NCBI RefSeq assembly: GCF_004134775.1
Contig: NZ_SDOZ01000002.1
Location: 1-64,000, forward strand
Direction: 5' to 3'
Length of the DNA stretch: 64,000 bases
Origin: Candidatus Borkfalkia ceftriaxoniphila
GTDB lineage: Bacteria; Bacillota; Clostridia; Christensenellales; Borkfalkiaceae
The translations under genes were made by a program, and so were the position numbers. This document shows positions 40,958 through 50,203 of this stretch, in pieces. The notes under the pieces were generated by a model. It made no database searches and was not told where the DNA came from. It saw only the letters and a program-made list of their open reading frames with translations. How positions within the stretch are numbered: the first letter of the stretch is position 1; every line of letters begins with the position of its first letter.

Positions 40958-42733
40958 TTAAGTTTTTTTATTCAGCGCGTAATACAATCCCTTTTTCGCC
41001 ATCAATTCCTCGTGCGTGCCCGATTCGGCGATCCCCTTATTGGAAATATACAAAATACGGTCGGAATTGCGTATGGTGGAAAGCCTGTGAGCGACGATAA
41101 AACTGGTGCGCCCCTTCAACAGCGCCTCCAATGCGCGCTGAATGAGTATCTCCATATCCGAAGAAATAGAACTCGTCGCCTCGTCCAGAACGACGACGGA
41201 GGGATTTTTCACGACGATCCTCGCAAAACTGATGAGTTGTTTTTCGCCCGCCGACAGCCCCTCGCCTCTTTCGGCGAGTTCTTCGAAATAGCCGTTGGGC
41301 AAACGCTCGATGCAACTGTCGGCAAATATCTGTTTGGCGGCGGCGATACACTCCTCGTCGGTCGCGTCGGGCCTGCCGTATCGGATGTTTTCCATGACCG
41401 TTCCCTTAAAGATAAAGGGATCCTGCATGAGCACGCCGACCTCGCGGCGGAGAGATTTCAGTTTGACGCTGCGCACGTCCACGCCGTCGATGCGCACGGC
41501 CCCTTCCCTGACGTCGTAAAAGCGCGTCAGAAGGTTGATGACGGTCGTCTTGCCCGCGCCGGTAGGTCCGACGAGCGCGATGCTCTGCCCCGGTTCCACG
41601 TGCAGATCGAAGTGTTCCAGAATATTGATGCCCTCTTCGTAACCGAAAGTGACATCGTCGAAGTCTATCTTGCCCGCGATGTTTTTCAACTCGATCTCGT
41701 TGCCCTCGTCGTTGATGGCGGACGGCGTGTCGATCGTTTCGAAAATACGTTCGAGGTTTGCGGAAACCTGCGCGAGATTCTGAATAATGGCGGAAAGTTG
41801 CGTGAGCGGCGTAGAAAACAGGCCCATATAACTGACAAAAGCGACCGCCGTGCCCGTATCGACGCCCCACATGCCGCGGCTCATCAAAAAGAAGGAAACT
41901 CCGTACAGCATGATCGAGCCGTAGTACCAGAAAATTTCCACGATGGGCGTATTCAATTCGTTGATACGGACGATCTTGAACCAGGTATTGCACGCATCCT
42001 GCTGGATATCGTGGTAAACCTGTTCGTTGTAAAGACTGCGGTTGTAATTTTTGATGATCTTTTCGCCCATGATCGATTCGACGATGTAGGCGGTGCGGTT
42101 GGACGACTGCGCGCGGCTCTTGCGGAAAAGTTTTCGGATCACTTTGCGGACGAGCATGATCCCTACCGTGAGCGGCACGATCGCCGAATAGACGACGAGC
42201 GTCAAGAACGGGCTCTGCACGAGCATGAACACCGTCACCACGATGATTTTGATGATATTGAGTATAAAATTCATCAGGTAGTTGGTGAAAAAATCGGCTA
42301 GTTCGGTAATGTAATCGGTCACGCGCACGGAAATTTTTCCCGCAGGGCGGTTATCAAAATAATCGAACGGCAGCGTCTGCAATTTATAGAAGATATCCTT
42401 GCGTATCTCCGCGATGACGCCGTGCCCCATGCGTCCCATGGAGCGCTGCTGATAGAAAGTGATAAATATTTCCACGAGCCCCGCGACGACAAAGCCGCTG
42501 AGCACCCAGAAAAACTTTTTATAACTGGATTCGGGAATGACGAAATTGATCAGATACTTCAAAAGCAGCGGCGATACAAGCGACGACGCCACCGTTATCA
42601 GCATGAGCAATAAAACCAAAATAAACAGTTTTTTGTGCGGAAGGACGTAACCGATAAGGCGCCGAAGATTTTTTACGTCAATTTTTTCCTCTTTGACCTC
42701 TTCGTCCTGAAAATACGTATTGCGCTGTGCCAT
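40958..42733 (-). CDS. ABC exporter half-transporter (second of pair)
   Basis: The 591-residue protein has six membrane helices (about 25-320) and an ABC domain: Walker A GPTGAGKTTVINLL, an altered signature LSAGEKQLISFARI, Walker B VVVLDEATSSI with the catalytic Glu, and the switch His in AHRLS. With the gene just upstream it should form a heterodimeric multidrug or lipid exporter of the BmrCD/TM287-288 kind. Only 2 bp separate the two. Confidence 0.92.
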   Translation of the reverse strand: MAQRNTYFQDEEVKEEKIDVKNLRRLIGYVLPHKKLFILVLLLMLITVASSLVSPLLLKYLINFVIPESSYKKFFWVLSGFVVAGLVEIFITFYQQRSMGRMGHGVIAEIRKDIFYKLQTLPFDYFDNRPAGKISVRVTDYITELADFFTNYLMNFILNIIKIIVVTVFMLVQSPFLTLVVYSAIVPLTVGIMLVRKVIRKLFRKSRAQSSNRTAYIVESIMGEKIIKNYNRSLYNEQVYHDIQQDACNTWFKIVRINELNTPIVEIFWYYGSIMLYGVSFFLMSRGMWGVDTGTAVAFVSYMGLFSTPLTQLSAIIQNLAQVSANLERIFETIDTPSAINDEGNEIELKNIAGKIDFDDVTFGYEEGINILEHFDLHVEPGQSIALVGPTGAGKTTVINLLTRFYDVREGAVRIDGVDVRSVKLKSLRREVGVLMQDPFIFKGTVMENIRYGRPDATDEECIAAAKQIFADSCIERLPNGYFEELAERGEGLSAGEKQLISFARIVVKNPSVVVLDEATSSISSDMEILIQRALEALLKGRTSFIVAHRLSTIRNSDRILYISNKGIAESGTHEELMAKKGLYYALNKKT

Positions 42734-42735
42734 AA

Positions 42736-44574
42736 TTATATCGCCTCTTTGTCCGATTCGGACTGCGTCACCGCCACGAGGTTATCGATATCGCCCTCGG
42801 TCGTCTGCATTTTATAGATCGCGGCAAATCTGCCGTTCAGCGCCATCATCTCTTCAAAGGTTCCGCGCTCGATGATCTCTCCGTCCTGCAAATACAGGAT
42901 CTCGTCGCAGTCCGCGACCGAAGTCACGCGGTGCGCGGCGATGATCACGGTCTTGTCGGGACTCTTTTCTTTGATCCCGCTCATTACCTTGCGCTCGGTG
43001 AGAACGTCCAGCGCGCTGGACGCATCGTCCAGAACGAGCACGGGCGCGTCTTTCAACAGGGCGCGCGCGATGGACACGCGCTGTTTCTGTCCGCCCGAAA
43101 GCCCAAGGCCCTTTTCGCCGACAATGGTCGAATAACCCTGCGGCAGTCCCTTGATGAACTTATCCGCCTGCGCGAGTTGGGCGACTTTTAAAATATTGGA
43201 TTTTCCCGTTTCAGGCGAATAAAAAGCGATGTTTGCGTCAACGGTATTGGAAAAGAGAAATACGTCCTGAAACACGTAGGCAAATTCGTTTCGTAAATCG
43301 TCTAAATGATATTTGCGGATATCCTTGCCGTTGATACTGATGCGCCCCTGCGTGGGTTCGTAGATGCGTACGAGCGATTTTAAGAGCACGCTCTTCCCGC
43401 TGCCCGTTCCGCCCATGATACCGACTTTCTTTCCGTAGGGAATGCTGAGGTTGATATTTTTCAGCAGAGATTTTCCGTCCGCGGTAATGGTGACGTTCTC
43501 GAATTCGATATTCGGCTTTTCACGCAGGCTTTCCGCAGGGTCGGGTTCGGCGACGCGGCTCTCCTTTTCGAGAAATTCCATGATGCGCCCGCCCGATACC
43601 AGCCCGTACTGAAATTGGTACAGGTTATTGTTGAGCGCGGTGATATGGTCCATGATCTTGACGACGAAAGTCGAACAGGCGGTCATGGCGCCGATAGATA
43701 TCCGTCCCTGAAAAGCCAGGACGACGCCGAGCGCGATTGCCGAAATGTAGGCGACCTGGCGGATAATATTGAAGAGCATATTGTATTTGGAGGAAGTATC
43801 TACCTGCGCGATATAAGCGTCTTTGATGCCGTTGTTGCGCGCGTCGAACTTGCTCTCCTCCACGTCCTCGTTGGCAAAGGCGCGCACCAGGCGGACGCCG
43901 CCGATATTTTCCTGCACGGTCAAGTTGAGTTCGCCGTTCCGCTTGCGGATATCTTCGGAAATGCGGCGCGCCGCTCGCATATAGCGAACGAGCGCCACCA
44001 CAAGAAGCGGCGCGATGACTGCGGGAATGATCAGAAAATAAGGATTTTGCAGCCACAAAAATATACTCGTTATGATCAGTACGAGTATGCTGTCGCTCAA
44101 CGCCACCGTGTAGCGGGAGTACATTTCCTTATAGATGATGACGTCGGAATTGAGCGTTGTCAAAAGTTCGCCCGTGTTGTACTGCGTGATCGTCGCGCTG
44201 TCCAGATCAACGAGTTTTTTATAACTGATGTCGCGCAGTTCCGATTCAAATTTTAAGCCCCTGTACTGGAACAGCGTGTTTTTCAAATAGAGAATGGCAA
44301 GCCTTGCGACTACGAAAATAACCACAAAGAGCGCGATATTGAAAAATAACTGCCAGGTTTCAGGGGCCCCGAAATCACCGTTTATTAAAAAATTAAAAAC
44401 CCCCGCATTGTTTACGGCGTCGGGATTGTAATTGATGATGTAATCCACGAACAGAGCAAACAAGAGCGGGAAAAAAGAGTCGATCACGATCGCAACGCCG
44501 CCTAAAAATTTGACGAACAAAGACGCGGGAACGTGCTTTTTCCAATACCGCAACCCGTAACGAAATGCGCCCAT
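42736..44574 (-). CDS. ABC exporter half-transporter (first of pair, degenerate site)
   Basis: The 612-residue protein has six membrane helices (about 15-320) and an ABC domain with Walker A GGTGSGKSVLLKSL, a full signature LSGGQKQRVSIARALL, Walker B LVLDDASSALD, and switch His in AHRVTS. The residue after Walker B is Asp, not the catalytic Glu, so this subunit provides the degenerate nucleotide site. That asymmetry is usual in heterodimeric exporters. Substrate unknown. Confidence 0.92.
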   Translation of the reverse strand: MGAFRYGLRYWKKHVPASLFVKFLGGVAIVIDSFFPLLFALFVDYIINYNPDAVNNAGVFNFLINGDFGAPETWQLFFNIALFVVIFVVARLAILYLKNTLFQYRGLKFESELRDISYKKLVDLDSATITQYNTGELLTTLNSDVIIYKEMYSRYTVALSDSILVLIITSIFLWLQNPYFLIIPAVIAPLLVVALVRYMRAARRISEDIRKRNGELNLTVQENIGGVRLVRAFANEDVEESKFDARNNGIKDAYIAQVDTSSKYNMLFNIIRQVAYISAIALGVVLAFQGRISIGAMTACSTFVVKIMDHITALNNNLYQFQYGLVSGGRIMEFLEKESRVAEPDPAESLREKPNIEFENVTITADGKSLLKNINLSIPYGKKVGIMGGTGSGKSVLLKSLVRIYEPTQGRISINGKDIRKYHLDDLRNEFAYVFQDVFLFSNTVDANIAFYSPETGKSNILKVAQLAQADKFIKGLPQGYSTIVGEKGLGLSGGQKQRVSIARALLKDAPVLVLDDASSALDVLTERKVMSGIKEKSPDKTVIIAAHRVTSVADCDEILYLQDGEIIERGTFEEMMALNGRFAAIYKMQTTEGDIDNLVAVTQSESDKEAI

Positions 44575-44608
44575 ATTTTTTCCTGTAAAAACATAATATT
44601 TTCGTATT

Positions 44609-44636
44609 ATTTTATAGGAAAAAATTTATTTGTCAA
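44609..44636 (-). promoter_or_regulatory. Promoter of the ABC exporter operon
   Basis: Minus-strand TTGACA (44631-44636), 16 bp, TAAAAT (44609-44614). Confidence 0.7.
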
Positions 44637-44704
44637 CTGTTTTGCGAAGAAAGTCGGAAAATAATTTTGCCCTTTATTTTTTTATGCAAATCGGGCGAAA
44701 TCAG

Positions 44705-44733
44705 TTGCCAAATCCCGCGATTTAAGGTAAAAT
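44705..44733 (+). promoter_or_regulatory. Promoter of the SRP RNA
   Basis: TTGCCA (44705-44710), 17 bp, TAAAAT (44728-44733), with the start near 44740. Confidence 0.75.
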
Positions 44734-44738
44734 GATTA

Positions 44739-45012
44739 CGCTGTGCTAGGTGGGGAGTCAGCGGTGCCCTGTATCTGCAATCCGCTACAGCAGAACCGAA
44801 TACCGCCCCCGGATTAGCGCGTGGAAGGCCGCGCTCCGTAAGGGATGTTGATTTCAAGGTCTTATGCAACGGACCGCCGTGAACCGTGTCAGGATAGGGA
44901 TATAGCAGCACTAAGCGGATTTGTTCGTGTGCCATAAGGTAGCTTTGAAGGAGTTACCTGCGGTTTTAACGCTTCGGCGCGTTATTTCAAAGGCGGTTGC
45001 ACAGTTTTTTTG
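44739..45012 (+). ncRNA. ffs: Signal recognition particle RNA, large Firmicutes type
   Basis: About 270 nt begin GCTGTGCTAGGTGGGGAGTC and contain AGCGGTGCCCTGT...CAATCCGCTA, the Alu-domain pattern of Gram-positive large SRP RNA. The SRP54 (Ffh)-binding domain IV appears as GTCAGG...AGCAGCACTAAG. The 5' GCTGTGC pairs with the 3' GCACAGT, and a T-run follows. The apical loop of domain IV reads ATA-GGGA-TAT, so the tetraloop is GGGA instead of the common GGAA. It works with Ffh to bring nascent membrane proteins to the translocon. Confidence 0.92.
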
Positions 45013-45017
45013 CGGAA

Positions 45018-45050
45018 AAAGCCCGACGATGTTTCGTCGGGCTTTCTTTT
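45018..45050. terminator. Bidirectional terminator between SRP RNA and the LtaS-like gene
   Basis: Perfect 12-bp stem AAAGCCCGACGA/TCGTCGGGCTTT with a TGTT loop. Confidence 0.9.
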
Positions 45051-47515
45051 TATTTGAAAATCAGTTCTTCTGCGGAACGGGTACGGAAATAATCGTATTT
45101 ATAGATCATTTCCAAAAATTCCTGTTTTTTATAATATTCGCTCGTGCGGCGTAAAAACTCGTTCACACCGTCGGATAAACAATCTCTCATATCTACCGCG
45201 TCGGCATCCTCGGGGGCAGTGCTCAAAATCGCGTCCAAATCGTACACGATATAATCGCCCGCGCTGTCTGTAAACAAATATTTTTCCAGTCCGGAAGCGT
45301 CCATCTCGACGGCTTCGCCGTCGAGCCGTATCGATACGGCGTCACCGTTGAAACAGATCTGCCCGTCGAACGAGTAAAGCGGGTCTGTTTCGGAGGCTCT
45401 CGGCAGCGCCTTCACAAAAACGCTGTCGCCGTCCGAATAGATATTTGCATCGAACATTCCCGACTCGCGGCTGATAAATACCGATTCGGCGTCTTTGAAA
45501 ACGCTCACGCCCTGATATAAGTTCAAATTGAAATCGTAGCCCAAAAGATCGAGCAGCGTGGGAAGAATATCGAATGAATTGCAGTACTTAGAAATTTGTA
45601 TGCCGCCGAGATTTTCCCCCGCACAGCGATGATCTATGTCATAATAATAATCGCCTGTATAGGAAGAATGCACGTTTTCGTCCGTATTCGTATATGTAAG
45701 CCCCTTGTACAAGTCAGATCCGATATTCAGATCCATGCAATTCCCGGACCAGATAAAGAACGGAATATTATATAATTCCGTATTCCAGTATTCGGTAGTC
45801 GGGATATCTTTGAGCAGATAGTTCTGTTGATTGTAATAGCAGTTGTGATCGGCATAGAATACGAACGCCGTATCGTCGAGTTCCCCTTTCGCCTCCAGTT
45901 GATGAATAAGGCGGTTGACGCCTACGTCAAGATCCATGACGCCCGCCTGATATCGCTTATAGCGCAGGTACGCGTCCGTCAGTTTTCCCTTTTCGTTGGT
46001 TTTGGAAACGTTGAGACGATGCGCCTCGTTCACGTACGTATGCGGGAAATCATCGATGCGCTCGTAATAGCGTTCTTGTCCCTTGACCGAGCAATTTTTC
46101 GAAAAGTCCTCTTTTTCTTTTTCCGAAAGTACCGTGGTGTAATCGCCGTACTGGATCAGATCGTTATAACTGCCGTGGCTGATGAGCGTCATCATCATGG
46201 AAAAATAGTTTTCATCGCCCGCGTCTTTTTTGGAAAAATCGTCTATGTACTGGGAAAGGACTTCGCTGTCCCTGTCCAGATCGATGAACTCTTTCTTGTC
46301 GTAATAGCCCTTCAACCTTTCCATGGTATCCAAAAAATGCGCGTAGTCGAATCCGTACAGATCGGCAAACGTTTCGTTCCTGCCGTAATAATCGCCGTCG
46401 TTCGCGTGAAAATAATTGGTCGTATAACCGCCTTCCTGCAAAATATTGGGAAGGGAAAAATCAAAAGAATGTCCGATCAGCCCCTGCGGATTGCTGACGG
46501 AGGAAGTGATCGTATTTTCGATGAGCGCGGGATAACTGCCCAGAATCGACATCGCCTCGGAATGATTGGTCTTATCGCGCGCATAATACTGCGTCATCGA
46601 AACGCCTTGCGTGGCGAGCGCGTACAGAGTGGGCGTATATTCGCCGTTGATCGCGTACCATTCGCCAGATTCGATCACGACGAGCACGACGTTCTGACCG
46701 TTCAACGTTCCCGTGCGCAGCGCCCCGTTGCCGCCGTACGGCGTCAGATCGAGCGCGTCCAGATCGGAATTGAAACGCCCCTCCGCAAGATAATCGTCCA
46801 GCGCTTTTAAAGCCGTCTCTTCGTCCTGTTGTTCGGCGCTCTTTTTACCGTCGCCGCTGACGAAATTCCCGATATTTTTATAGTAGAACCCGAACGTGCC
46901 GAATTTTTTATACGCTTTCGTCCCGATAAACTGGGTGTCGAAAAGATATGTATCGTCCTTATAAATATACAGGTTGTCCGACGCCTCGGTCGTGATAAAG
47001 GAATCGAGCGAAACAAAATACAGCACGGACGAAAAGCCAGACGTAAGGCAAAATACGCTCAAAAGAAGAACGACCGCCTGCCATTTGAAAGAATGCTTTG
47101 CGCCGATCTTACGCATACGCCACAAAAGAAAGCCTTCCGCCGCCACGATCAGCAGCAGCCCCGCGCCGAGAAAGTAATTGACGAAGTCGTTATTGAAAAC
47201 GCCGCCCACTTCCTTCACGAGATTGAGCATGGTCAGACTGAACACCATATTGCTCATACTGTAAAGAGCCTCGTTCACGACCGCCAACACGACCTGTATC
47301 AAGAGCATAAGACAGATCAGTATCGATTGCGCGACAAAACTGGGCACGATGAAAATGACCGCGCCGATAAAGAGAAGAATCGCCAGATCGAGCCAAAAAT
47401 ACGTCGGGAAAACGGCGAGGCCGATCACGTTGAACGTAATAAATTCGATGATCAGCGCCGCCACAATATAACTGCCGATATACAGTGACTTTTTGATAAG
47501 CAAATCTTTCAACAT
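45050..47515 (-). CDS. LtaS-like phosphoglycerol transferase
   Basis: The 821-residue protein has five N-terminal membrane helices (about 10-190) and a large extracellular sulfatase-fold domain (about 250-700). VVLVVIESGEWY holds the metal-binding Glu, the ARDKTNHSEAMSILGSYPAL region near residue 310 the likely catalytic Thr, and YADHNCYYN a distal Asp-His metal pair. Such enzymes polymerise or transfer glycerol-phosphate on lipoteichoic-acid-type polymers. The extra length after the domain (about 120 residues) is unusual. It is the last gene of the cdaA operon; ATG 47515. Confidence 0.85.
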   Translation of the reverse strand: MLKDLLIKKSLYIGSYIVAALIIEFITFNVIGLAVFPTYFWLDLAILLFIGAVIFIVPSFVAQSILICLMLLIQVVLAVVNEALYSMSNMVFSLTMLNLVKEVGGVFNNDFVNYFLGAGLLLIVAAEGFLLWRMRKIGAKHSFKWQAVVLLLSVFCLTSGFSSVLYFVSLDSFITTEASDNLYIYKDDTYLFDTQFIGTKAYKKFGTFGFYYKNIGNFVSGDGKKSAEQQDEETALKALDDYLAEGRFNSDLDALDLTPYGGNGALRTGTLNGQNVVLVVIESGEWYAINGEYTPTLYALATQGVSMTQYYARDKTNHSEAMSILGSYPALIENTITSSVSNPQGLIGHSFDFSLPNILQEGGYTTNYFHANDGDYYGRNETFADLYGFDYAHFLDTMERLKGYYDKKEFIDLDRDSEVLSQYIDDFSKKDAGDENYFSMMMTLISHGSYNDLIQYGDYTTVLSEKEKEDFSKNCSVKGQERYYERIDDFPHTYVNEAHRLNVSKTNEKGKLTDAYLRYKRYQAGVMDLDVGVNRLIHQLEAKGELDDTAFVFYADHNCYYNQQNYLLKDIPTTEYWNTELYNIPFFIWSGNCMDLNIGSDLYKGLTYTNTDENVHSSYTGDYYYDIDHRCAGENLGGIQISKYCNSFDILPTLLDLLGYDFNLNLYQGVSVFKDAESVFISRESGMFDANIYSDGDSVFVKALPRASETDPLYSFDGQICFNGDAVSIRLDGEAVEMDASGLEKYLFTDSAGDYIVYDLDAILSTAPEDADAVDMRDCLSDGVNEFLRRTSEYYKKQEFLEMIYKYDYFRTRSAEELIFK

Positions 47516-47523
47516 ACACCTGT

Positions 47524-48870
47524 TCAGTAAATAGTATTCTCCGAGCGGTTGCCGCCGAAAAATTCGCCGTAAATCGCTTTCAGACATTTTTCGTAATCGG
47601 CATTGTCGATGCCGACGATGATATTGATCTCGCTGGAACCCTGATCGATCATCTTCACGTTGATATTTGCGCGGGAAAGCGCGCCGAACAGCCTGGCGGA
47701 AGTTCCCACGCTGTACGCCATGCCGTGCCCCACCGTCGCCACCAGCGCCACGTTGTGCAGCACGCGCACGTAACTGGGAGAAACCGCTTCTTTGATCTGC
47801 TCCACGAGTTTATCGAGCACGCCTTCTTTCAAAAAACTGCTCTCGATCACGAGCGAAAGCGTATCGATACCCGACGGCATATGTTCGAAACAGATGTTGT
47901 CCTCTTCCAGAATGGAGAGCACCTTGCGGGCAAAGCCCACCTCGCCGTTCATCAGAGATTTTTCGAGAAAAATGACGGTAAAACCCTTTTTCCCCGCAAC
48001 GCCCGTCACGATGTTGCCGCTCGCCACATATTTTTTCGATGGAAGAATGAGCGTTCCCTCGTCCTGCGGGCGGAAGGTGTTTTTGATCTGAATGGGAATA
48101 TCCAGTTTCCGCACGGGAAAAATCGCCTCCGCGTGCAGAACGTTCGCGCCCATGTACGAGAGTTCCCTCAATTCTTTATAGGATATGCGTTCGATCTTGA
48201 CGGGATGCTCGACGATGCGGGGATCGCACGCCAGAAAACCGCTCACGTCCGTCCAGTTTTCGTAAAGGTCGGCTTTCATCGCCGCCGCGACGATGGAACC
48301 GCTGATATCGCTGCCGCCGCGGGAAAAAGTCTTGATATTCCCCTCCGCGTCGGTACCGTAGAATCCGGGAACGACCGCGCGTCCCGCTTTCGTCAGCGCG
48401 CGGCTGATCAGCGGATAGGATCTCTTTTCGTCGAAACGGCCTTTCCGATCGAAAAACACGACGTCCTGCGCGTCGATAAAGGGAACGCCGAGCGCCGCCG
48501 CTACGATGCGCGCGTTGAGATATTCTCCGCGGGATGCGGTGAAATCCACGCTCTTGCGTCGGTCGATCTCCCGTTCCGTTTCCCGCAGGATCGCCTCGAT
48601 GTCCATATCCAGACCGAGTTCTTCGACAATGGCGTGAAAACGCTTTTTGATTTTGGCGAACGTTTCCGAACAATCGCCCTTTTCCACGCTCTCTTTATAA
48701 CAGGCGTATAACAGATCGGTAATTTTGATATCGTCGGAAAACCGCTTTCCGGGCGCCGAAACGACGACGAATCTGCGCGAAGGGTCGCCGTTCACGATCT
48801 CTGTGACGCGGCGTATATTGTTGCCGTCCGCGAGTGAGGTGCCGCCGAATTTGCAAACTGTTAAACTCAT
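47524..48870 (-). CDS. lysC: Aspartate kinase
   Basis: The 448-residue enzyme phosphorylates aspartate, the first step to lysine, threonine, methionine and diaminopimelate for the cell wall. It opens with the kinase signature VCKFGGTSLADG, has FSRGGSDISGSIVA in the middle, and two C-terminal ACT units (about 300-440; VGFARKVLSILEEDNICFEH and SALSRANINVKMI-type pattern) for feedback control. It lies 8 bp before the LtaS-like gene. Confidence 0.93.
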   Translation of the reverse strand: MSLTVCKFGGTSLADGNNIRRVTEIVNGDPSRRFVVVSAPGKRFSDDIKITDLLYACYKESVEKGDCSETFAKIKKRFHAIVEELGLDMDIEAILRETEREIDRRKSVDFTASRGEYLNARIVAAALGVPFIDAQDVVFFDRKGRFDEKRSYPLISRALTKAGRAVVPGFYGTDAEGNIKTFSRGGSDISGSIVAAAMKADLYENWTDVSGFLACDPRIVEHPVKIERISYKELRELSYMGANVLHAEAIFPVRKLDIPIQIKNTFRPQDEGTLILPSKKYVASGNIVTGVAGKKGFTVIFLEKSLMNGEVGFARKVLSILEEDNICFEHMPSGIDTLSLVIESSFLKEGVLDKLVEQIKEAVSPSYVRVLHNVALVATVGHGMAYSVGTSARLFGALSRANINVKMIDQGSSEINIIVGIDNADYEKCLKAIYGEFFGGNRSENTIY

Positions 48871-48872
48871 GA

Positions 48873-50072
48873 TTATTTCGTAATCTCCTTGGCTTCTATA
48901 TAGTACCTCTTTTCAGCGCTCTCCCCCATGGAAAACGTTTTGCGGGGCAAATTGCCGTACTTTACGACTTGCGTAAACAGCGCCCCTTTATCCATTTTCG
49001 GCAGAACGATGCCGACGTAACCGACGTTTTTCTCCGTCAATTCGCGCACGGCGTCCTCCCCGTGAATGTAATCTGCTTTTCCGCCGTTCGCCTTGATATA
49101 CGCATCGATATAGGCGTCCGTTTCCGCCACGGCGCGGGCGATGTCGTCATCGACCTTGAGGGCCTGTCTTTTCCCTTTGATATACAATGCGCCGTCCTGT
49201 CCGCCCGTAAATCGGATACCCTTAACGAACTTTTCCGCGTCTACCCCCTTGACGATACGGTTGATGGACTCGAAACGGATGCCCTCGTCGTAGACGTTGA
49301 CCGCCTCGCAGAGCGCGAAGCGCGCGGGATGATCGGCACGCTCCTTCGGCGACAGATCCTGTTTGATCTTATCCCAATGTGCCTTAGCCGTGGCGAGCGA
49401 ATGGTTGCCGTCGCCCACGACGAACAACAGCCCGTCCTCATTGCAGAGCGAATCGAGTTTTTGCGCAACTCTTTCGCTGTCCTGCACGAAATATCCCTTC
49501 GCGTGACCGCCTTTCATATTCAAATCGAAATCGTACAGCAAAGGGAGATCTTTACGCTGCGCTTTCAAATCTTTCAGGACGATATCTTCGGGGTCGTTGT
49601 ACAGTACCATTATATGCGGCAACTCGTAAAGCGCGTCCTCGCGTATCTTCAGGCGGGGCGGTATGCGTTCGACGATCGTCGCCTCGGAGGCGCGGATCGC
49701 CGCGGTGTTCCCCTTCTCATAGGAATAGCGTTCGAGATCGAGCGCGAGAACGATGCCGAACCTCGTCGGCGAAAAATATGTAGAGCGCTCCACGAGCACA
49801 AAGCCCGCGGGCAATTTTTTGAACACGTTCTCCGCACGGTATTTCCGCATGGAGGCAAAGACTGCCGCGCATCTTTTATCACAGTCGCTTTCCAGATACA
49901 GTTCGGGTAGGATCAGACGGAGCGACGATGGCTTTTCGCCGATCGAAGCGTCCAGTTCTTCCCAATATTTTTCATCCGAGGTATGCTGGTCGCAGGCGAT
50001 GACCGCCCACGCGGTCATGTCTTCCACATCAGGCAATAAGATTTCGGGTATTTTAATACAGCTTTCGTACAT
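48873..50072 (-). CDS. DUF1015-family protein
   Basis: The 399-residue protein has DUF1015 features: CDQHTSDEKYWEELD near residue 27, VVGDGNHSLATAKAHWD in the centre, and a closing segment with GEDAVREL. Homologues occur next to serine/phosphoserine and lysine-pathway genes, and their activity is not established. The 2-bp gap to lysC and 17-bp gap from the CdaR-like micro-gene place it inside the operon. Confidence 0.85.
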   Translation of the reverse strand: MYESCIKIPEILLPDVEDMTAWAVIACDQHTSDEKYWEELDASIGEKPSSLRLILPELYLESDCDKRCAAVFASMRKYRAENVFKKLPAGFVLVERSTYFSPTRFGIVLALDLERYSYEKGNTAAIRASEATIVERIPPRLKIREDALYELPHIMVLYNDPEDIVLKDLKAQRKDLPLLYDFDLNMKGGHAKGYFVQDSERVAQKLDSLCNEDGLLFVVGDGNHSLATAKAHWDKIKQDLSPKERADHPARFALCEAVNVYDEGIRFESINRIVKGVDAEKFVKGIRFTGGQDGALYIKGKRQALKVDDDIARAVAETDAYIDAYIKANGGKADYIHGEDAVRELTEKNVGYVGIVLPKMDKGALFTQVVKYGNLPRKTFSMGESAEKRYYIEAKEITK

Positions 50073-50089
50073 TTGAATCCGATACTCCG

Positions 50090-50203
50090 TCAGAAATTGA
50101 TCACGATGAACACAAAGACAGCGAGCGCGATCGCAAGCAATTTGATTGGCACGTTATCAATAAAAATTCCGGCGATCTTTCTCCAAAAACTCTTTTCTCT
50201 CAT
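50090..50203 (-). CDS. 37-residue CdaR/YbbR-like membrane microprotein
   Basis: The ATG (50203-50201) overlaps the cdaA stop codon, and GGGAGG within the cdaA end lies at correct distance. The product, MREKSFWRKIAGIF followed by NVPIKLLAIALAVFVFIVIN, is only a basic start and one membrane helix. Its sequence pattern matches the N-terminal membrane segment of YbbR/CdaR, which normally follows cdaA, but the extracellular YbbR repeats are absent. It is then followed directly by DUF1015 coding DNA. It may be a degenerate cdaR or a working mini-regulator of CdaA. Confidence 0.65.
   Translation of the reverse strand: MREKSFWRKIAGIFIDNVPIKLLAIALAVFVFIVINF

Noticed and set aside
44633-44935. 100-codon minus-strand ORF
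   Set aside because: It lies antisense over the SRP RNA and the exporter promoter and has no family resemblance.
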